Shown here piece after piece: positions 17,465-25,475 of a stretch of 64,000 nucleotides of DNA (the first letter of the stretch is position 1; each line of letters opens with the position of its first letter). The translations under genes and the position numbers were made by a program. The stretch lies in the NCBI GenBank assembly GCA_036010965.1, contig DASCMO010000010.1, positions 1 through 64,000 of the forward strand. The letters are read 5' to 3'. The notes beneath the pieces were generated by a model. That model saw nothing but the letters and a program-made list of their open reading frames with translations. It was not told the DNA's origin and did not search any database. This DNA is from GCA-2686265 sp036010965 (GTDB lineage: Bacteria > Planctomycetota > UBA1135 > GCA-002686595).

Positions 17465-17770
17465 TCAATTATTCACGATCGAGCCCGCTCTCGACCACGA
17501 CTGTTCGCCAACGCGGCGCCGACGGACCTGGAACTGGGAGAGGCTCATCAACTCGCGGTCGTCGTGCGGCCTGTCCGCGGAGGCTCCCGACATCGCAATG
17601 CCGCCCCAGGGCGCGTGTCCGGCGGCCACATGGCTGGCGTATTCAACCTGCCAGGGCTCGTCCTCGCCCATCCAGGGCGGCAGGAGCATCAGAAAGGCGG
17701 CGGCGTGCAGCAGGGCCGCCACCAGGAGCGGGGCGAGGCGCAGGGAGCGCGGTGGGTCGAGGTTGTTCAT
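17465..17770 (-). CDS. Truncated GT-C-like membrane protein fragment
   Basis: A 101-residue ORF with one N-terminal membrane helix (LAPLLVAALLHAAAFLMLL) followed by PPWMGEDEPWQVEYASH and a soluble stretch. The acidic GEDEP loop right after the first helix looks like the catalytic first loop of large GT-C mannosyltransferase-type membrane proteins, which are several hundred residues long. Here the reading frame ends after about 100 residues, and the last approx. 15 residues lose that character. It lies 6 bp upstream of the phospholipase-like gene and in the same frame, separated from it by a TGA. I take it as a remnant of a larger gene cut by a deletion, though a functional small membrane protein is possible. 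Confidence 0.5.
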   Translation of the reverse strand: MNNLDPPRSLRLAPLLVAALLHAAAFLMLLPPWMGEDEPWQVEYASHVAAGHAPWGGIAMSGASADRPHDDRELMSLSQFQVRRRRVGEQSWSRAGSIVNN

Positions 17771-17872
17771 GGAGGCGAGCCGGTGAGACTCCTCCGGGCT
17801 TTTCGGTTCCAGGGCCCCTTGCGCGCCGCGCCTGTGGGCGAACTGGGCCCGGCGGGCTATCCTCTCTCCCCT

Positions 17873-17957
17873 GCGGAAGTGGCGGAACTGGTAGACGCGC
17901 AGGATTTAGGATCCTGTGCCTCACGGCATGGGGGTTCGAGTCCCCCCTTCCGCACCA
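17873..17957 (+). tRNA. tRNA-Leu (anticodon TAG)
   Basis: Acceptor stem GCGGAAG pairs with CTTCCGC, followed by discriminator A and an encoded CCA end. The anticodon stem CAGGA/TCCTG encloses loop TTTAGGA, giving anticodon TAG (reads CUN leucine codons, mainly CUA). The T arm is GGGGG-TTCGAGT-CCCCC, and a variable region of class II type follows the anticodon arm. It stands alone between the GT-C fragment and the SGNH hydrolase gene. Confidence 0.95.
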
Positions 17958-18035
17958 GGCGGTGTCGCACAACCAGCGCCGCTTCTCCGCCAGCGGAGTC
18001 CAGCACTGCGCGGAGGCGACAGTGAAGCGCGGACT

Positions 18036-19115
18036 TCAGCGCCCGCCCGTGCGCTCGTCGGCCAGCAGGCGCGCGGCGACGACCTCGGCCATCGCCCGGT
18101 TGGCGCTCGGCAGGTAGTGGCCGTCGAAGGGAATGATGGGGACCGCGCCCGCGCCCTGGGTCAGTGCTCGCAGAGGCTCGTCGAGGTCGATCACCCCCAA
18201 CCCTCGTTCCGCGGCCAGTTCGGCCGCGCGGGCCGCCACGGCTTGCGACGGATGACTCCCGCGGATCGAGGCCGATTCGGGGATGACGGCGAACAGCGGC
18301 CGAAAGCCCAGCTCGACCCCCAGAGCGACGAAACGGTCGAGGTGCTCGGCGAGGCGCTCGAGGCCCTTGGCGGGAGTCCAGCGCCCCATGGTCCCTTCGA
18401 AGCTGTGCTCGCGCGCCTTCCAGGCGTCGTGCAGCATCATCACCAGGGCGCTCCGGCGCAGCAGTTGCCTGGCGCGCCAGACGAGTTGTGCACGGCCTTC
18501 GAGGGCCCCACCCACGTCGAAGCAGATCGGTCCCGACCGCGCCAGGTCCGCGGTGACACGGTCGAGGGGCGGTTCGACGAGGTCGTTCCAGTACCAGAAC
18601 AGGATCACCGCGTCGGGCTCGATGCGCTCTCCCAGCTCGCGCAGGAGTGCCAGCTCCTGCGCTGTCGCATAGCCGCGCAGGCCGCCGTTGATCACACGCC
18701 ACGAGCGCCGTTGTCGGTCCCCTTCGACCAGGGCACGTTCCAGGTAGTGGGGCAGGGTCTCATCGTCCCCGACCCCCTGGCCGTAGGTCAGGCTGTCGCC
18801 CAGGGCGAGTACGCGCAACTCCTCGCCCTTCGCTGCGGGCAGCGCGCTCCCGCGCAGGCCGAGGTCGTTCACCTCGACGGGATGGTGGTAGGTGAAGTGC
18901 CGCTCACCCGCCAGCATCTCCCAGCCACGGGTCGGGTGGGTGCGGACGCGCAAGAGCGGCGTCCCCTCGACCAGCGGGCTGCCGATCTGCGCGCGGACCA
19001 GCACCTCACCCAGGGCACAGGCGACGGCGAGGGACAGGAGCAGCGCCGCTAGGCGGCGCTGAAGGGAGACCTTGCGCGGCGGGCCGGCGGCGGTGGGTTT
19101 GAGGGGGTCAGTCAA
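18036..19115 (-). CDS. Membrane-anchored SGNH/GDSL-type hydrolase
   Basis: A 359-residue protein with one N-terminal membrane helix or signal (LAALLLSLAVACALGEVLV) and an SGNH hydrolase fold. Block I reads RVLALGDSLTYGQGV with the catalytic Ser, the Gly block NGGLRGYATAQE follows, the Asn block is WYWNDLVEP, and the C-terminal Asp/His block is IPFDGHYLPSANRAMAE. Likely an esterase or acyl/acetyl-transferring enzyme on the periplasmic face, for example acting on acetylated polysaccharide; the substrate is unknown. I choose a TTG start at 19115: it overlaps the stop of the upstream methyltransferase gene in the tetranucleotide TTGA, which implies translational coupling. The much longer open frame upstream is antisense-like and unlikely to be coding. 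Confidence 0.82.
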   Translation of the reverse strand: MTDPLKPTAAGPPRKVSLQRRLAALLLSLAVACALGEVLVRAQIGSPLVEGTPLLRVRTHPTRGWEMLAGERHFTYHHPVEVNDLGLRGSALPAAKGEELRVLALGDSLTYGQGVGDDETLPHYLERALVEGDRQRRSWRVINGGLRGYATAQELALLRELGERIEPDAVILFWYWNDLVEPPLDRVTADLARSGPICFDVGGALEGRAQLVWRARQLLRRSALVMMLHDAWKAREHSFEGTMGRWTPAKGLERLAEHLDRFVALGVELGFRPLFAVIPESASIRGSHPSQAVAARAAELAAERGLGVIDLDEPLRALTQGAGAVPIIPFDGHYLPSANRAMAEVVAARLLADERTGGR

Positions 19116-19828
19116 GACTTGCGAAAGCGCAACACGTAGTTCTCGAGCAGGCCGAAGACGCGCGGGCGGGCCTCGAGTTCGAATCCTCCCGCCTCGATCT
19201 CCCGCACGAAGGCCTGCCGCCCGGCGCGGACGTGGCCGATGATCCACGGGCGGCTGACGTAGGGGATCCGATCGAAGTCGACGATGACGAGCGCGCCGCC
19301 GGGTCGCAGGGCGCGGTAGATGCTGGCGATGGTCGAGCGCGGATACTCGAAATGGTGGTAGGTGTCGCAGACCAGGGCCACGTCTACCGATTCCTCCGGT
19401 AAGGATGCCGAGTGATCGTCGCACAGGACGACCTCGACCGTTTCGAGGCCCTCGCGGCGTACGCGCTCGCGCAGGTGTTCGACGAAGCGCGGCGAGATGT
19501 CGACGGCGAACACGACGCCGTCCTCTCCGACCGCTTCGTGGAGAGAATCCAGGAAGAGGCCGGTCCCGGCGCCGATGTCGGCCACCGACATGCCTGACTC
19601 GAGCCCCAGAGTCTCGAGGATGCGCTCGCGTTGGCGGAAGACCTCTCGCGACTCGCCCTCGAAGACGCGGACGAAGCGATCGACGTCGAGGTCCTCGGCG
19701 AGGAAGCGCTCGTTGAGGTCCTCACGCACGCTCTCCTCTCCGGCGTGCGCCCCGCCGGCGGAAGAGACGCTCGCGCAGGCACAGGTCGAGAGGACGAGGA
19801 TCGAGGTGGGGATCAGATGGCGCGGCAA
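19112..19828 (-). CDS. Lipoprotein-type SAM-dependent methyltransferase
   Basis: A class I methyltransferase (238 aa) with an N-terminal lipoprotein signal: LVLSTCACAS contains the lipobox LSTC, so the enzyme should be exported and lipid-anchored. The SAM-binding motif I is VADIGAGTGLF (about residues 83-93), followed by VFAVDISPRFVEHL (acidic motif II), LCDDHSASLPEESVDV and ALRPGGALVIVDFDR. The segment DRFVRVFEGESREVF before motif I is typical of a subgroup of exported methyltransferases. SAM is cytoplasmic, so the exported location is odd and unexplained. It is the first gene of a pair with the SGNH hydrolase (TTGA overlap). Confidence 0.82.
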   Translation of the reverse strand: MPRHLIPTSILVLSTCACASVSSAGGAHAGEESVREDLNERFLAEDLDVDRFVRVFEGESREVFRQRERILETLGLESGMSVADIGAGTGLFLDSLHEAVGEDGVVFAVDISPRFVEHLRERVRREGLETVEVVLCDDHSASLPEESVDVALVCDTYHHFEYPRSTIASIYRALRPGGALVIVDFDRIPYVSRPWIIGHVRAGRQAFVREIEAGGFELEARPRVFGLLENYVLRFRKS

Positions 19829-19947
19829 GAGGGACCTCCGAGGGTTGGGTAGGCGGTGAGCAGATAGTAGTGAACCGCGAGAAGAAGGGTAGGCGGTGCT
19901 TCTCGTGGAGCGTGCATGCGGGGCGTGGAAACCGTAGCTTGGACACG

Positions 19948-21525
19948 ATGAGCTCCGCTGGCACCGATCGCCCCGTGCGCTGGTGGATTGCCGGTTGCGT
20001 GGGGGTCCTGCTCGCAGGCGCCCTGGGCTGGAATGGGCTCGTGCGCGATGCGACGGGACAGGAGCGGGTGATGGCCGCCGGCGGCATGCTGCTCATCGCC
20101 GGCGCGGCGCTCTACCTGTGGGCTCTGCTGCTGGCCCGCTTTTCGGTGCGCACGCGTCTTCTCGTGCTCTTCGGCGCGCCGCTCGCCGGCGCCTTGATCA
20201 GCTCCCTGGTCGAGGTGCGCGGGGTGAGCGGAAACCTCGTCCCCCTCCTGCGCTGGCGCCTCGGCGTGGACCCCGAGGCGGCCCTGGAGCTGCCCTTGGC
20301 TGCGCCGCCGATCTCCGCGCCGGCTCCCGAGGCTGCGCACCCCTGGCTCGACTTTCCGCGCTTCCTGGGGCCCACCGCCGACGCCACCGTGCGCGGTGTA
20401 CGCCTGGCGCGCGACTGGGAGGCTCGCCCCCCGCGCCTGGTCTGGCGCCGCGCTGTCGGGCCGGGCTGGTCGGGTTTTGCGGTCAGCGGCAAGGCCGCGA
20501 TCACCCAGGAACAGCGCGAGGCCCGCGAGCTGGTGGTTTGCTACGACCTCGAGACCGGAGCTGTGCGCTGGAGCCACGCGGACGAATTGCGCTTCGACTC
20601 GGTGATCGGCGGCATCGGCCCGCGGTCCACGCCGACCATCCACGGCGAGCGCGTGCTGACCGTGGGCGGAACGGGTATCCTCAACTGCCTCGATCTCGCG
20701 AGCGGCGAGCGCGCATGGTCGCGCTCGATGATCGCCGAGAACGGCGGCCGCGTGAACACCTGGGGGACGAGCTGCTCGCCCCTCGTGCTCGATGGACGGG
20801 TCATCGTCTCGGCTGGAGGTTCTGACGGCTGCTCGCTCGTGGCCTACGACCTCGAGAGCGGCGCCCTGCTCTGGACTGGCGGCGACGACGGCGCCGGCTA
20901 CTCCTCTCCCAAGCTCTTCGAACTCGCGGGTGCACCCCAGATCGTGGCCTTCAACGCCTCCTCGGTCGTGGCCCATGACCCGTCGGACGGGCGCGTCTTG
21001 TGGGAGTACCCCTGGTCGGAGCGCAACCCCAACGTGGCCCAGCCGGTCGCCGTGGGCGACGATGACCTCGTCTTGTCGAGCGGCTACGGCGTCGGAGCGG
21101 AGCGCCTGCGCATCGCACGCGAGGGCGAGGGGGACTTCACCGTCGAACGTATCTGGAAGACCCGCGCCATGAAGGCCAAGTTCGCTAACTTTGTCCTGCG
21201 AGGGGGCCACCTGTACGGGCTCGACGACGGGATCCTGGCCTGCGTCGAGGTCGAGGGCGGGCGCCGCCGCTGGAAGGGTGGGCGCTACGGTCATGGGCAG
21301 TTGCTCCTGGTGGACGATGTGCTGCTGGTGAGCGCGGAGGACGGCTCCCTGGTGCTGGTGGAGGCCGTGGCCGACGAGCACCGTGAACTCGCCCGCACCG
21401 AGGCCCTGAACCGCAAGACCTGGAACAGCCCGGCCCTGGCCGCGCCCTATCTGCTGGTGCGCAACGACAGCGAGGCCGCGTGCTTCGAGTTGCCTCTGGA
21501 GGAAGGTCCCCGCGGCGGTGGGTGA
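19948..21525 (+). CDS. Membrane-anchored PQQ-type beta-propeller protein
   Basis: A 525-residue protein with two to three N-terminal membrane helices (about residues 10-85) and a large PQQ-like eight-bladed propeller outside. Blade signatures are the repeated C/A-Y-D-L-E-(T/S)-G-A motifs: CYDLETGAVRWS, CLDLASGERAWS, AYDLESGALLWT and AHDPSDGRVLWE. No residues for binding pyrroloquinoline quinone are evident, so this is of the BamB-like binding/scaffold type, common in planctomycetes. The ATG at 19948 is preferred over the ORF start 78 bp upstream because it directly precedes the first helix. It overlaps the next gene by 8 bp, so the two are probably expressed together. Confidence 0.85.
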   Translation: MSSAGTDRPVRWWIAGCVGVLLAGALGWNGLVRDATGQERVMAAGGMLLIAGAALYLWALLLARFSVRTRLLVLFGAPLAGALISSLVEVRGVSGNLVPLLRWRLGVDPEAALELPLAAPPISAPAPEAAHPWLDFPRFLGPTADATVRGVRLARDWEARPPRLVWRRAVGPGWSGFAVSGKAAITQEQREARELVVCYDLETGAVRWSHADELRFDSVIGGIGPRSTPTIHGERVLTVGGTGILNCLDLASGERAWSRSMIAENGGRVNTWGTSCSPLVLDGRVIVSAGGSDGCSLVAYDLESGALLWTGGDDGAGYSSPKLFELAGAPQIVAFNASSVVAHDPSDGRVLWEYPWSERNPNVAQPVAVGDDDLVLSSGYGVGAERLRIAREGEGDFTVERIWKTRAMKAKFANFVLRGGHLYGLDDGILACVEVEGGRRRWKGGRYGHGQLLLVDDVLLVSAEDGSLVLVEAVADEHRELARTEALNRKTWNSPALAAPYLLVRNDSEAACFELPLEEGPRGGG

Positions 21526-23323
21526 GCGGCGGAAACCTGGCGGCGCGTGCGGGTCGCGAACGAGCTGGCTGCGTGCCCTGGCGCCGATCGCCCTGGTGGG
21601 CGGCGCGTGGTGCCAGGAGAGCGATGCGCCGGTCTTGCCGGGAGAGCTGGGCGCCGGGCGCGAGGCCGCCGTGGCCGAGCGCCTGGAGTTTCGCGAGGTC
21701 GGGACGGACGAGCACGAGAACGAGGCGCTCGGTGCGCGCGCCGGCGAGCGGTTGAAGGCGCTGCTCGTGATCTGGAGCACGGCCGGTGCCGCCGCTGTCG
21801 AGCCCTTCGTGAGCGCAGACTTCGAGGGCGACGCTCCGCTCCCCGAGCTCGGTCCGGAGCGCCTGCGCGGGGCCTTTCGTCTGCGCTCGGCTCCCGTGCG
21901 CGAGGAGCGTGCGCCGGCGCCGCCGCTGGTCGGCCCCGAGGAACTGGCGCGCGGCCTTGGCGAGTGGGCTCGAAGCCTCGGGTCATCGGTCGCGCCGAAC
22001 GTCAAGGTGATCTCCGTGGAGCGTCTGGAGTCGGGCTTGCGCGTCCGCGCGCGCATCAGCGCGCGAGGAACGTCCTCCGCCGATCGCCGCCAGCACGACG
22101 CCCTCTGGGAGTGTGACTGGACCTTGCCGCCGGACGGCGAGCTCTTGCGCCTGCGCCGCCTGCGCGTCCTGACTCTCGACGAGGTCACCGGGCCCGCGGC
22201 ACCGATGTTCGCAGACTGCGCCCTTTCCGCCCTGGGATCCCAACCCGCTTTCCGTGAACAGCTCGCGCACGGAGTCGAGTACTGGGGCGGGCGCATGGAC
22301 GCCGCCCTGGAGCTCTCCTCTCTGGGCCATCAAGGCGTCGCGGTGGGGGACGTGGACGGCGACGGCCTCGAGGACGTTTACCTGCCCCAACCCGGCGGCC
22401 TCCCGAACCTGCTGTTCTTGCGGCGAGCGGACGGCAGCGCGGTGGAGCGCGCGCGGGCCGGGGGTGTGGACTATCTCGACCTCTCCACGAGCGCGCTCCT
22501 CATCGACCTCGACGGCGACGCCGACCGGGACCTCGCCCTCGCAATGGGCGACCGGATCCTGCTGCTCGCCAACGACGGTCGCGGAGTCTTCGAGCCGCGC
22601 GCCGTCCACGACGCGCCCTTTGCCATGTCCTTGGCGGCTGCGGACCCCGACGGCGACGGGGACCTCGACCTCTACGTCTGCTGCTACGTCTCACCCTACG
22701 CCGACGAGACCGCGCCCGTTCCCTACCACGACGCGAACAACGGTCAGGCCAATCTGCTGCTCGAGAACGGGGGCGAGTTCCGTTTTCACGACGCCACTGC
22801 CGAGCGTGGTCTCGACGAGAACAACACACGCTTCAGCTTCGCGGCCGCCTGGGAGGACTTTGACGACGACGGAGATCAGGACCTGTACGTCGCGAACGAC
22901 TTCGGGCGCAACAACCTCTACCGCAACGACGGTGGGCGCTTCACGGACGTGGCCGCGGCCGCGGGCGTGGAGGACCTCTCGGCGGGGATGGGCGTCAGCT
23001 GGGGCGACTTCGACCGCGACGGTCTGGTGGACCTGTACGTCAGCAACATGTACTCGTCGGCCGGGCGTCGCGTGACCTATCAGCGTCAGTTTCGCCCGCA
23101 AGCGGACGAGGCTCTGCTGGGCGATTTCCAGCGCCACGCGCGCGGCAACAGCCTCTTCCGCAACCGCGGCGACGGCACCTTTGAGGACGTTACCCTGTCG
23201 GTTGGCGCCGAGATGGGGCGCTGGGCCTGGGGCGCCCTGTTCGTCGATCTCGACAACGACGGCTGGCAGGACCTGTTCGTCCCAAACGGCTTCGTGACCA
23301 ACCGGCGCACCGACGATTTGTGA
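21518..23323 (+). CDS. FG-GAP/VCBS repeat protein, part upstream of an in-frame TGA (candidate selenocysteine codon)
   Basis: First 601 codons of a gene that stays open in the same frame through to 25027 apart from one TGA at 23321-23323. The N-terminus has a signal-like segment (LRALAPIALVGGAWC), then a region I do not recognise. From about residue 270 FG-GAP/VCBS repeats follow, with calcium-type loops such as VGDVDGDGLEDVYLPQ, DPDGDGDLDLYVC, DFDDDGDQDLYVAND, DFDRDGLVDLYVSN and DLDNDGWQDLFVPNG. The break falls inside a conserved segment: VPNGFVTNRRTDDL, then TGA, then SFFWRQVVSHSP. Start is a GTG with GGAGGAAGG about 11 bp upstream, overlapping the PQQ gene by 8 bp. The TGA is either recoded as selenocysteine (see the hairpin at 23335), a nonsense mutation, or a sequencing error. 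Confidence 0.8.
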   Translation: MGERRKPGGACGSRTSWLRALAPIALVGGAWCQESDAPVLPGELGAGREAAVAERLEFREVGTDEHENEALGARAGERLKALLVIWSTAGAAAVEPFVSADFEGDAPLPELGPERLRGAFRLRSAPVREERAPAPPLVGPEELARGLGEWARSLGSSVAPNVKVISVERLESGLRVRARISARGTSSADRRQHDALWECDWTLPPDGELLRLRRLRVLTLDEVTGPAAPMFADCALSALGSQPAFREQLAHGVEYWGGRMDAALELSSLGHQGVAVGDVDGDGLEDVYLPQPGGLPNLLFLRRADGSAVERARAGGVDYLDLSTSALLIDLDGDADRDLALAMGDRILLLANDGRGVFEPRAVHDAPFAMSLAAADPDGDGDLDLYVCCYVSPYADETAPVPYHDANNGQANLLLENGGEFRFHDATAERGLDENNTRFSFAAAWEDFDDDGDQDLYVANDFGRNNLYRNDGGRFTDVAAAAGVEDLSAGMGVSWGDFDRDGLVDLYVSNMYSSAGRRVTYQRQFRPQADEALLGDFQRHARGNSLFRNRGDGTFEDVTLSVGAEMGRWAWGALFVDLDNDGWQDLFVPNGFVTNRRTDDL

Positions 23324-23334
23324 AGCTTCTTCTG

Positions 23335-23351
23335 GCGGCAGGTCGTGTCGC
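23335..23351 (+). promoter_or_regulatory. SECIS-like hairpin downstream of the in-frame TGA
   Basis: GCGGCA (23335-23340) pairs with TGTCGC (23346-23351) around the loop GGTCG. It has six pairs, one of them G-U, and a G-rich loop start. The loop begins 17 nt after the TGA at 23321-23323. This fits the general bacterial SECIS rules (short stem, G in the first loop bases, about 16-37 nt from the codon). It also looks like the E. coli fdhF element, whose loop is GGTC at nearly the same distance. Recoding itself is inference. Confidence 0.45.
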
Positions 23352-25027
23352 ACTCTCCTGACGGCCCGGAGGCTGTGGACCCGCGCTACATGGCGGGCTG
23401 GTACGCGATCAATTCGCTCTTGCGGCGCGGATACTCCTGGAGCGGGCACGAGAGGAACTGCGCCCTGCTGAACGACGGCGGGAGGCGTTTCGTGGACGCC
23501 TCCCACGCCTCCGGGCTCGATCACGCCGACGACGGTCGTGGCGCGGCCCGCATCGACTGGGATCTCGACGGGGACCTCGACCTGTTCGTCACCAACCGCA
23601 GCGGTCCGCGCGTGCGCCTCTTGCGCAACGACAGCGCGCCCGGGGCGGGGTTCATCGCCTTGCGTCTCGCGGGCCGCGGGGCGAACACGGCAGCCATCGG
23701 GGCGCGCGTGCGGCTGGTGATCGAAGGGGAGCAGGGACCGGGGCAGCTCGCGACGGCGAGGGCGGGCGAGGGGTTCCTGTCCCAGTCGAGCGGCTGGTTG
23801 CACTTCGGTCTGGGGGGAGGGGAGCCCCGTGCGGTCTTCGTGCGCTGGCCGGGCGGCGCGACCGAGCGTTTCGACACTCTGGCGCGCGATCGTCGCTACC
23901 TGCTCGTCGAGGGCGCGGGCGAGGCGCGCGAGTGGACGCCGCCCGTGGCGCCCGGCGTCCTCGCTCCCACCGCCGCCGCGTCGCGCGCGGTCGCCCGCCC
24001 CTCGCGGGTCGTGCTGTCGACGCCGATCCCCGTGCCGACCATGCGCTTCGAGGACTTCGCCGGCCGCGCCGCCACCCTGTTGGGCGTGCCGCCGGCCGGT
24101 GGCGGTGGCACGGGCGCGCCGCTGTTGGTGGTGGTCTGGGCCGGCTGGTGTGCGCCTTGCCGCGTGGAGCTCGCGGAATTGAGCGCCGCCGCCTCGCGCC
24201 TGGGCGCGGGGGACTTGCGCGTGCTGGCGCTCTGTGCCGACGAGGAGGCGACGCGCGCGGAGGCGCGGGCCTTCCTGGACGATGTGCGTTGGCCTTTCGA
24301 GCGCGTGTTCGCCGATCCCTCGGCCCTCGACATGCTCGACGTCCTCCACGGCGCGGTCCTGGATCGTGAAGGGCGCCTGCCCTTGCCAGCGTCGTTCCTG
24401 GTCGATGCCGAGGGTCGCCTCTGCGTGCTGTACCCCGGGCGAGTGTCGCCTGAGACGGTGCTGGCGGACCTGTCCCTGCTGGACCTCGATCCACTGGCAC
24501 GCCGCGATGCGGCCGTGCCCTTCGCGGGGCGATGGTTCGGTCCGCCCGGCGAGGCGCCCCTCTCGTACTACGCCGGTCGTTTCCGGCGGCGTGGTCTGCC
24601 TGGGGTGGCGCGCGAGCTGGAGCTGGCCGGGATGGAGGTGAGCGAGGGATCGGCGGGTGATGTCCACGTCCAGTTCGGCCGGGCGATGGCCCGCGCCGGG
24701 CGCCTCGACGAGGCCGCGCGGCATTTCATCGAGGCCATCGCCTCCGATGCGCGTCACTTCGACGCTTACAAGGACCTGGGGATCGTGCGCCATGCTCAGC
24801 GCCGTTTCTCCGAGGCTGCGGCCGCCTACCGTGCGGCCCTGGCCCTCGACGCCGCCCACGAGCGGACCTGGCTCAACCTCGGTCTTGTCTCCCTCGCCGC
24901 CGGGGAGCGTGACGCGGCAGCGCACGCCTCGGCGCGCCTCGCGGAGTTGGGGAGTGGGTTGCTCGTAGACCTCGAGCGCGCGATCCTGTCCTTCGATGGG
25001 CGCAAGGGCGACCGCGAACGGTTCTGA
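23345..25027 (+). CDS. ASPIC/UnbV-thioredoxin-TPR part of the same gene, downstream of the in-frame TGA
   Basis: Same frame as the preceding part; it is only separate if the TGA really stops translation, and the GTG at 23345 has no ribosome-binding site. It continues the last FG-GAP repeat (DWDLDGDLDLFVTNRSGP). It then carries the ASPIC/UnbV domain (about residues 115-195, LSQSSGWLHFGLGGG), a thioredoxin-like domain with the redox motif WAGWCAPCRVEL, and two or more TPR repeats near the end (AARHFIEAIASDARHFDAYK and FSEAAAAYRAALALD). Such combinations are exported in planctomycetes; function is not established, though the CxxC motif suggests thiol-disulfide exchange. Unbroken coding character and correct domain order after the TGA argue against an old pseudogene. 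Confidence 0.78.
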   Translation: MSHSPDGPEAVDPRYMAGWYAINSLLRRGYSWSGHERNCALLNDGGRRFVDASHASGLDHADDGRGAARIDWDLDGDLDLFVTNRSGPRVRLLRNDSAPGAGFIALRLAGRGANTAAIGARVRLVIEGEQGPGQLATARAGEGFLSQSSGWLHFGLGGGEPRAVFVRWPGGATERFDTLARDRRYLLVEGAGEAREWTPPVAPGVLAPTAAASRAVARPSRVVLSTPIPVPTMRFEDFAGRAATLLGVPPAGGGGTGAPLLVVVWAGWCAPCRVELAELSAAASRLGAGDLRVLALCADEEATRAEARAFLDDVRWPFERVFADPSALDMLDVLHGAVLDREGRLPLPASFLVDAEGRLCVLYPGRVSPETVLADLSLLDLDPLARRDAAVPFAGRWFGPPGEAPLSYYAGRFRRRGLPGVARELELAGMEVSEGSAGDVHVQFGRAMARAGRLDEAARHFIEAIASDARHFDAYKDLGIVRHAQRRFSEAAAAYRAALALDAAHERTWLNLGLVSLAAGERDAAAHASARLAELGSGLLVDLERAILSFDGRKGDRERF

Positions 25028-25180
25028 CGGCGTGGAATGCCTGGCCGGCGTGTGGGCTTCCAGCGTGGCGGCTGGGGGTGGGATCGTGCTCATTCGAGCC
25101 GGATTCGGGCCCCTCGCTGACGATTCCTCGTTTCCGGGGGCGTCCGCGCCCGTGGTCTGCCGATGAACTCGGTAGAAAGG

Positions 25181-25324
25181 TCGCATCGACGACGCCTGCT
25201 ATCGCCCTTAGGGCACGAGACGCAGACGCCTCTTGGGGAGGAGACGTCTGACCAAGGCTGTCCTGTCGATACGAACCAAGGGACCGGCTGCCGGGCCTTC
25301 TCGAAGGCTCGACAGCCGGTTTTT
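25181..25324 (+). ncRNA. Candidate structured non-coding RNA with own terminator
   Basis: The 448-bp stretch 25028-25475 has no convincing ORF but a dense set of complementary segments. TCGCATCGAC (25181-25190) pairs with GTCGATACGA (25265-25274) with one mismatch, closing a domain. Inside lie the hairpins GCCC-TTA-GGGC (25204-25214) and CAGACG/CGTCTG (25223-25250) with an inner CCTC/GAGG stem. A strong intrinsic terminator follows. No gene lies downstream on this strand (the next gene is convergent), so a leader or riboswitch is unlikely. I do not recognise the family: it lacks SRP and tmRNA landmarks, and similarity to 6S RNA is not convincing. The 5' end is not defined by a clear promoter. 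Confidence 0.45.
25283..25324 (+). terminator. Intrinsic terminator of the candidate RNA
   Basis: ACCGGCTG (25283-25290) pairs with CAGCCGGT (25313-25320). The hairpin continues after a small internal loop with GCCTTC/GAAGGC, and a run of five T ends at 25324. This is the strongest classical terminator in the window and faces the + strand. Confidence 0.8.
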
Positions 25325-25475
25325 CATGGGCCGCGGCCCCCGGCTCGCATGCCAGTGAGTGCTCCGCTCCAAGTTGCACTCGATTGAGCATCCCTCGCCC
25401 CCCCCCGGTGTTGAGGCTCGGTCGAGCTCTCGGATACCAGGAGGGGACCGCTCCACCCCTCCTGCCAGGCCCTGG

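Noticed and set aside
17458..17770. A TGA between the GT-C fragment and the phospholipase-like gene as a second recoded codon
   Set aside because: The frames agree, but the downstream gene has its own ATG and signal peptide right after the TGA, and I see no supporting hairpin comparable to 23335-23351.
22691..25186. An 831-codon minus-strand ORF antisense to the FG-GAP/UnbV gene
   Set aside because: Low-complexity Arg/Gly/Val-rich translation without recognisable folds; the opposite strand has clear VCBS, UnbV, thioredoxin and TPR signatures.
25181..25324. Assignment of the candidate RNA as 6S, SRP RNA or tmRNA
   Set aside because: It lacks the SRP GGAA-loop/asymmetric-bulge signature and the tRNA-like ends of tmRNA. 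A short GAACCAAGG match to 6S RNA is not enough without the open central bubble.
25163..25387. A 74-codon ORF within the candidate RNA region
   Set aside because: No hydrophobic core, no ribosome-binding site, and it runs through the closing stem and terminator hairpin.
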